Origin: DAOTXK01 sp034435395 | GTDB lineage: Bacteria > Chloroflexota > Anaerolineae > Aggregatilineales > Ch27 | NCBI GenBank assembly: GCA_034435395.1 | Contig: DAOTXK010000309.1 | Coordinates: 1 to 11,338 of the forward strand | Length of the DNA: 11,338 bases | Direction of reading: 5' to 3' | Shown: positions 7,029 to 11,338 of the stretch, piece after piece | How positions within the stretch are numbered: position 1 is the stretch's first letter | Layout: each line of letters begins with the position of its first letter | Position numbers and translations under genes: made by a program | The notes under the pieces: generated by a model | Told to the model about the DNA's origin: nothing | Seen by the model: only the letters and a program-made list of their open reading frames with translations | The model's database searches: none

Positions 7029-7399
7029 GCGGCCAAGTTGACGTATAAGCCCCATTCTGTATCCTGTGACCAGGATGGCGATCATCTATCTAGCCTTGGC
7101 GTTACCGCCAAGGTCCAGCGACTTACCCGACGCTCAAACGAGACGAGCAGCCTCTCGCGCCTGCTTAGTCTTGCTCCCGGTGGGGTTTGCCTGGCCGCCG
7201 CTGTCACCAGCGACGCCGGTGCGCTCTTACCGCACCGTTTCACCCTCGCTCGCGGCGCGTGCCGCGGGCAATATGCCTCTCTGTTGCACTATGCCGTCGG
7301 GTCACCCCGCCTGGCCGTTAGCCAGCACCGCGCTCTGTGGAGTGGGGACTTTCCTCATTCCGGTCAGCCGAAACGCGATCGCCCCGTCAACTTGACCGC
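7029..7399 (-). ncRNA. rnpB: RNase P RNA, bacterial class A
   Basis: Catalytic RNA of ribonuclease P, which matures tRNA 5' ends. Read on the minus strand, the conserved blocks occur in the right order: GAGGAAAGTC (7347-7356, P4 5' strand), GTGAAAC then a GGTGCGGTAAGAGCGCACC hairpin (7243-7218, P11/P12 region), GGAGCAAGAC (7177-7168), GGGTAAG (7128-7122, L15 contact for tRNA CCA), and ACAGAA (7060-7055, P4 3' strand) followed by GGGGCTTAT. An 8-bp stem closed by GTAA (7113-7094) fits P18 with its GNRA loop. The ends are set by P1: bases 7399-7385 pair with 7043-7029 over 15 bp including one G-T. The size of about 371 nt is normal for class A. The protein partner rnpA is not in the window. Confidence 0.95.
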
Positions 7400-7407
7400 T
7401 GTAATCT

Positions 7408-7416
7408 ATTATACCA
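7408..7416 (-). promoter_or_regulatory. Extended -10 promoter of rnpB
   Basis: On the minus strand this reads TGGTATAAT: a perfect TATAAT (7413-7408) with the upstream TG of an extended -10. It would start transcription near 7401-7399, exactly where the P1 helix begins. The 17-base spacing places the -35 at 7436-7431 (CACGGG), a poor match and inside or next to the 3' end of the TPR gene, so the extended -10 probably compensates. Confidence 0.75.
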
Positions 7417-7426
7417 CACCACCAAC

Positions 7427-7927
7427 TCATCCCGTGCCGTCCGGCGGTGATTGTTCGGTCCCGGCGGGCAACAACCCATCGGGAACGCCCCCGAGTCGGA
7501 CGGCCAAGTCGTCCAGGATGGCCTCAATCGCGATCAGCTGATCATAAGCGTTTTCTCGCCAGATCGCGCCGGGAGCCTGTTCAATCGCGGCCCGTAAGTC
7601 CGCCGCCGCCGCGGCGTAATCACCCTGAGCCTGATAGGCCATCCCTCGATAAAACAGCGCCTCGCTGCACGTGGGGTCCAGACGCAACACCGCCGAAAAA
7701 TCGGCGATGGCACGCCGGGCATCCTGCAATTCACGCCAGTAGAGAAGCCCCCGCACCAGATGGGCGTCGACAGAATCGGGCACAAGCCGTATGGCGCGGG
7801 AGAACGCCTCTACTGAATCCTCATAAAATCCCCGGCGCACCGTCATGTGCCCCCAGAAGCGTAACATCACCCCCTGCTGGTAGGCCCACCAGGCCCGCCA
7901 CCTGTCCCACCGCCCTGCGCCAGACAT
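7427..7927 (-). CDS. Small TPR-repeat protein
   Basis: A 166-residue protein with no catalytic domain. About residues 32-117 form tandem tetratricopeptide repeats, with the A/Y/G pattern and loop prolines seen in FYEDSVEAFSRAIRLVPDS, ARRAIADFSAVLRLDP and DYAAAAADLRAAIEQAP. A Trp-rich N-terminal helix (WDRWRAWWAYQQGVMLRFWG, about 7-26) precedes them. It could lie on a membrane or pack on the repeats, but no signal peptide is evident. Role unknown; TPRs usually mediate protein-protein contacts. The ATG at 7927 is preferred over an upstream GTG or ATG because the asparaginase stop (7943-7941) lies 13 bases before it and GGGGG (7939-7935) sits between, leaving a 7-base spacing. This arrangement suggests translational coupling. 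Its stop codon lies just upstream of the rnpB promoter. Confidence 0.83.
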   Translation of the reverse strand: MSGAGRWDRWRAWWAYQQGVMLRFWGHMTVRRGFYEDSVEAFSRAIRLVPDSVDAHLVRGLLYWRELQDARRAIADFSAVLRLDPTCSEALFYRGMAYQAQGDYAAAAADLRAAIEQAPGAIWRENAYDQLIAIEAILDDLAVRLGGVPDGLLPAGTEQSPPDGTG

Positions 7928-7940
7928 ATCGATACCCCCA

Positions 7941-8837
7941 TCAAGGTCTGATGGACGTGCGGATGTCCCCATCCGGCAGCCGCCAGGCGACAACCATATG
8001 AGGCGTCGTGTGAGCAAACCCAACGCCGCCATCCCGGTCCAGGACAATCAGGCCGGCCTGCCCCCCCACCCGCTCACGTAACACTGCGAGCGCCCGGTCA
8101 GCCGCCTCCTGGGCCGTCAAACCGCCCGCCATGGCGTCCGTGGCCGTTTTGCAGAGGACCACCCGCATGATTACCTCGCCGTGTCCGGTGGCTGACGCGC
8201 CACCACACTGGTTGTCGGCATAAGCGCCGGAACCGACCAGCGGCGAGTCGCCGACGCGCCCCGGAAGTTTGTAGGCTATGCCACCTGTGGAGGTCGCCGC
8301 GGCCACATTTCCATCACGATCGATGGCGACCGCCCCCACCGTGTCAGCCACCGGCTGCGGGCGTTTTTCGATGGCCGCCTGCTGATACTCGCGATAGCGG
8401 GCCACTTCGCGGGGAACGGTCAGCTCTGCCTGGCTGCAGAGCCGCAACCCGATCTGCTCGGCATAGCGGCGCGCCCCTGGCCCCACCAGCATGCTGTGCA
8501 CCGTGTCGGCCATGATCCGGCGAGCCAGCGTCACCGGATTGGCGATGCCACGCACCGCCGCCACCGCGCCCAACTTCAGCGTCGCCCCGTCCATGATCAT
8601 GGCGTCCAGCTCGATCTCGCCGACACTGTTCAGCACACTGCCGACGCCAGCGTCGAACGTCGGATTATCCTCCATCGCGCGCACCGCCGCCTCCACGGCA
8701 TCCAGCGCCGATGCACCGCGATCCAGCAAGCGCCAGCCCGCCTCAAACGCCATCCGGCACCCGGCCAGATAGTCCGCGTGTTCGGCTTCCGGAATGTTCC
8801 CGGCACCGCCATGTACAATCAACGCAGGTATGGGCAT
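7941..8837 (-). CDS. iaaA: Isoaspartyl peptidase / plant-type L-asparaginase (Ntn hydrolase)
   Basis: Hydrolyses isoaspartyl (beta-aspartyl) dipeptides and L-asparagine; removes damaged isoaspartyl residues released during protein turnover and can supply nitrogen. The 298 residues, a little shorter than E. coli IaaA, align throughout. Seen: N-terminal LIVHGGAG (6-13), the DAVEAAVRAMEDNPTFDAGVG region (46-66), and the autocleavage site DTVGAVA where T166 becomes the N-terminal nucleophile of the beta subunit. Substrate residues T184 (TSTGG), R194 and D197 (PGRVGDSP) and TGHGE (217-221) are present. The precursor should self-cleave before T166 into alpha and beta chains. No signal peptide, so cytosolic. 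The ATG at 8837 is preferred over a GTG eight codons upstream because the purine-rich GGAAGAGGGGGAAG (8851-8838) is its Shine-Dalgarno and would otherwise be coding. Likely co-transcribed with the downstream TPR gene. Confidence 0.94.
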   Translation of the reverse strand: MPIPALIVHGGAGNIPEAEHADYLAGCRMAFEAGWRLLDRGASALDAVEAAVRAMEDNPTFDAGVGSVLNSVGEIELDAMIMDGATLKLGAVAAVRGIANPVTLARRIMADTVHSMLVGPGARRYAEQIGLRLCSQAELTVPREVARYREYQQAAIEKRPQPVADTVGAVAIDRDGNVAAATSTGGIAYKLPGRVGDSPLVGSGAYADNQCGGASATGHGEVIMRVVLCKTATDAMAGGLTAQEAADRALAVLRERVGGQAGLIVLDRDGGVGFAHTTPHMVVAWRLPDGDIRTSIRP

Positions 8838-8909
8838 CTTCCCCCTCTTCCAGACTGGCACGAATCACCCCCGCCATACCGGCCATGGCCGCGCGGCGTC
8901 GGTTCGCCA

Positions 8910-8937
8910 AGTATATCCCGCTTCCCGATTCTGGCAG
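8910..8937 (-). promoter_or_regulatory. Candidate sigma-70 promoter for the asparaginase-TPR unit
   Basis: On the minus strand CTGCCA (8937-8932, four of six to the -35 consensus) and TATACT (8915-8910, five of six to the -10) are 16 bases apart. They lie in the 104-bp gap after the O-antigen ligase gene. Transcription would start near 8903, giving a leader of roughly 65 bases. Confidence 0.4.
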
Positions 8938-8941
8938 GCCA

Positions 8942-11272
8942 TCACGGGCCACGGACTGTCTCCAGAAGACGGGCCGCGCGCGGCGCTGGGGGCAGCGTAA
9001 CCACCTGCGGCAGAAACTGCTCCGGAAACGCATCCCGCAGGAAATGGAACCAGGCCACGTTCTCGCCAGTGGGAAACGACGATCCCCGCGCCCCAGGGTA
9101 CAGCCAGGCTTCCGCCGTCGCCGCCAGGTCGGCGGCGGCTGGCTCGCCGCGCCAGGTGGCCAACACCGCCTCCCCCACTGCTGACCACGCCTGATCAAAG
9201 GGCGACCGTTGATAGAGCCGGGCCGAAGCCATCCACTGAACCGCCAGCCGCGACTCTCCCATCTGCTCGTAGGACAGCGCCAGCACGACGCGCGCGGCGG
9301 CGGATGCGTCCTCGACTCCAGGATCGCCCCGGATGGCTTCGGCGGCCGCGGGGCCATCGCCCGCCAGCAAGCGCGTGACCGCCTGCTCAAAAGGCGAGGA
9401 GTCAAGGGCGTATTCCATTCGGAAAGACGCCAGGGCGCGCTGCCGGGGCCTGGTCTCCTCCCAAAACGGCGCATAACCCCACCCGGGGTTCAACGCCAAC
9501 GCGCTGGTATAGGCTTCGACAGCCAGTGGCTCATCGCTGGCCGCCTCGTGCAGCAGTCCCAGATTCAGCCAGATCGTCGGGCTTTCCGGGGCCCGTTCCG
9601 CTGCCATCTTCAAGGCAGCGACCGCCCCTGGCAGATCGCCCGCCTGCCAGCGCAGCACGCCCAGGTTAGCCCACCAGGGCGCGTAGACATCCTCCAGGGC
9701 CAGCGCCTCTTCCCAGGCCGCGATCCCGTCGGCCAACGCTGCATCTTCCCCCTGCGCCGCCGTTATCCCCAACACCAAGCCCCGCTGCGCCGGATACAAC
9801 GGCATGGACGGGTCCCGCGCGATCACGTCTGCCAGACGCTCCGCGCCGCCCATCCAGTCCCCTCGGATGGCCGTCAACAGCGCATCCAGGTAATCGCTCT
9901 TCACCGCCAAAGACCACCACGCCGTCGCCAGCAAACACGCCCACAGGCCGACAGTGATCGCGCCACGCCAGCGGCGGCCCCTGGGGTCGAACGGCTCTGT
10001 CCCTGGCCCCACCGTCGCGCCGACCATCACCATGATGGCGGTCAGCACCAGCGCGGGCATCATCATGGGCACATCCAGCAACTGATGGCCGAACAAACCA
10101 ATCAGCACCGCGCCAGCGGCCAGGACCTCCGCCGCATCAGGTGCGTTCTCCGCCCGGAGCAAACGCCGTCGCCCGGCCAGCACAATGGCAACCGCCCCCC
10201 AACCCATCGCCACCAGCCCCGGCACTCCCATCTCCGACGCCACGTGAAGCGGCAGATTGTGCGCATGAGAGTGCGCTGTGCGCGGCGGCGTCGATTGATG
10301 GGCGAGCAACGTATGCCCAAACGTAAACAGGCCGGTGCCGGTCAGCGGGTGATCCCGAAACCCGGCCAGCGCCGCCTCCCAGATGATGGCGCGGGTCGAC
10401 ACTGTACGATCCGGCTGATCCACGATCTCCCAGGCCAGCGGGGTGATCATCACCCCCGCGACGGCCACCAGCCCCACGCCGACGCCGGCCAACAGCCGCC
10501 TGAGGTGTCCCTGCCCGCGCCACCATTCGCGCCAGGCAGCGGGCGACAACCGCCCGCGCTGCCACAGCGACAGCCCCAGCCACGTCAGCACGCCCACGCC
10601 CGCCCCGAACCAGGCGCCCCGCGAGAAGGTGAGAAACAGCAGGCCGCCGCACAGCAGCAGATAAACGCCCCACCCCATACGCTGGAACCATCTGCGCGCC
10701 TGGACGGCCCGCCCTGCCGCCAGAATGATCAGTACGATCAGCAGGCCCCCCAGGGCATTGGGGTTGCCGATGATGCTGGGCGGTCGGGGCGGCAGAAAGG
10801 GAGCGGGAATGCCGGTCGAAACGACGGCCAGCCAGGCCGTCAGCCAGTCCTGAATCTGGACATAACCGAACAACAGCACCGGCACGCCCGTCACCAGAAT
10901 GCTGTCGAACAGCCAGCGCGCGGGCAGGCCGTTGGCGACGAGGTCTGAAAGCAACAGCCATGCCGCCAGATACAGCCCCCAGTACCACAGACCGATGGCC
11001 ATTCGCCGCCACAAAACCAGGTTAGGCAGCGCGGCGATCAGCACCGCCAGCCCGGCCACCACGATCGCGCTGTCGAGCGGCGTGGGCCGCCAGCGCCAGC
11101 CGCCCCGCCAGCGCGCGGCCAGCCAGCCGATCACGCCCGCCGTCAGCAGCGCCAGCGTGGCACGGGTGATGGTGAGGTTAATCACCCCGTTAAACGTCCC
11201 CCCCAGCATCACCGTGTACAGCACAAGCGCCATAACCAGCAGGCGGATGGCAAAGGCGCGCCGCTGACCCAT
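8942..11272 (-). CDS. O-antigen ligase/polymerase-like membrane protein with C-terminal TPR domain
   Basis: A 776-residue integral membrane protein of the WaaL/Wzy (O-antigen ligase-like) superfamily, which transfers or polymerises lipid-linked glycans on the outer face of the cytoplasmic membrane. About 11-13 hydrophobic segments cover residues 9-457. Family marks: LTFSRGAWFG (214-223) and, in the large periplasm-side loop, AHSHAHNLPLHVASEMGVPGL, where H338 fits the conserved catalytic-loop histidine; R288-R294 supply nearby basic residues. GNPNALGG (169-176) also fits the family. After about residue 460 the protein becomes soluble, with TPR-like helices (about 515-600, then 655-690), possibly binding a partner or the acceptor. 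WaaL itself has about 400 residues and no TPR. The acceptor (S-layer glycan, exopolysaccharide or glycoprotein) cannot be read from the sequence, and no glycosyltransferase genes lie beside it. The ATG at 11272 follows GGGAG at 11281-11277. Confidence 0.87.
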   Translation of the reverse strand: MGQRRAFAIRLLVMALVLYTVMLGGTFNGVINLTITRATLALLTAGVIGWLAARWRGGWRWRPTPLDSAIVVAGLAVLIAALPNLVLWRRMAIGLWYWGLYLAAWLLLSDLVANGLPARWLFDSILVTGVPVLLFGYVQIQDWLTAWLAVVSTGIPAPFLPPRPPSIIGNPNALGGLLIVLIILAAGRAVQARRWFQRMGWGVYLLLCGGLLFLTFSRGAWFGAGVGVLTWLGLSLWQRGRLSPAAWREWWRGQGHLRRLLAGVGVGLVAVAGVMITPLAWEIVDQPDRTVSTRAIIWEAALAGFRDHPLTGTGLFTFGHTLLAHQSTPPRTAHSHAHNLPLHVASEMGVPGLVAMGWGAVAIVLAGRRRLLRAENAPDAAEVLAAGAVLIGLFGHQLLDVPMMMPALVLTAIMVMVGATVGPGTEPFDPRGRRWRGAITVGLWACLLATAWWSLAVKSDYLDALLTAIRGDWMGGAERLADVIARDPSMPLYPAQRGLVLGITAAQGEDAALADGIAAWEEALALEDVYAPWWANLGVLRWQAGDLPGAVAALKMAAERAPESPTIWLNLGLLHEAASDEPLAVEAYTSALALNPGWGYAPFWEETRPRQRALASFRMEYALDSSPFEQAVTRLLAGDGPAAAEAIRGDPGVEDASAAARVVLALSYEQMGESRLAVQWMASARLYQRSPFDQAWSAVGEAVLATWRGEPAAADLAATAEAWLYPGARGSSFPTGENVAWFHFLRDAFPEQFLPQVVTLPPAPRAARLLETVRGP

Positions 11273-11338
11273 ACGACTCCCGCTCTCTCAACAGCCCGCA
11301 ACGGCGTTAAGCCTACACTGACCGATTGCAAAACGCCA

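Noticed and set aside
7008..7541. 177-residue open frame on the plus strand
   Set aside because: It covers RNase P RNA, whose conserved structure explains the sequence.
9209..10948. 579-residue open frame on the plus strand opposite the O-antigen ligase gene
   Set aside because: Extremely rich in Arg, Gln, Pro and His with no domain, a typical antisense shadow of a membrane-protein gene.
11303..11337. Inverted repeat GGCGTT / AACGCC upstream of the O-antigen ligase gene
   Set aside because: Only 6 bp with a 23-base spacing; expected by chance, and no clear promoter could be aligned with it.

Overview
This GC-rich, gene-dense window reads like a Chloroflexota genome, most plausibly Anaerolineae or a relative. 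That placement is inference. It rests on the PPi-type phosphofructokinase, the O-antigen-ligase/TPR fusion, the SpoIIE-type phosphatase joined to a secretion-ATPase-like module, and the class A RNase P RNA. There is no rRNA gene to prove it. I saw no mobile element, CRISPR array or tRNA.

Left part (1-4241, + strand): four genes run in the same direction and probably form one transcription unit. They are the C-terminal part of a LarA-like nickel racemase/epimerase family protein (cut by the window edge), a decarboxylating 6-phosphogluconate dehydrogenase (gnd, overlapping it by 4 bp), a PPi-dependent 6-phosphofructokinase (pfp) and a HAD-superfamily hydrolase. A GC-rich hairpin at 4267-4292 follows and may end the unit. 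Together they suggest handling of sugar acids or hexonates feeding the oxidative pentose phosphate branch. The dehydrogenase has a coenzyme pocket that looks NAD-type rather than NADP-type.

Middle (4242-6864): a gene-free stretch of 340 bp is followed by a 760-residue signalling protein. It has an N-terminal domain clearly derived from GspE/PilB secretion ATPases but without a P-loop, then a coiled coil, a GAF domain, a second coiled coil and an intact PP2C/SpoIIE (RsbU-like) phosphatase. This is the most unusual object in the window.

Right part (6865-11338, - strand): reading leftwards from 11272, there is an O-antigen ligase/polymerase-like membrane protein with C-terminal TPRs, an isoaspartyl peptidase/plant-type asparaginase, a small TPR protein very close behind it, and rnpB (RNase P RNA) with its own extended -10 promoter squeezed against the end of the TPR gene. 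rnpB and the phosphatase gene converge on a 164-bp spacer. Long open frames antisense to gnd, pfp and the O-antigen ligase gene are composition artefacts of GC-rich coding DNA.
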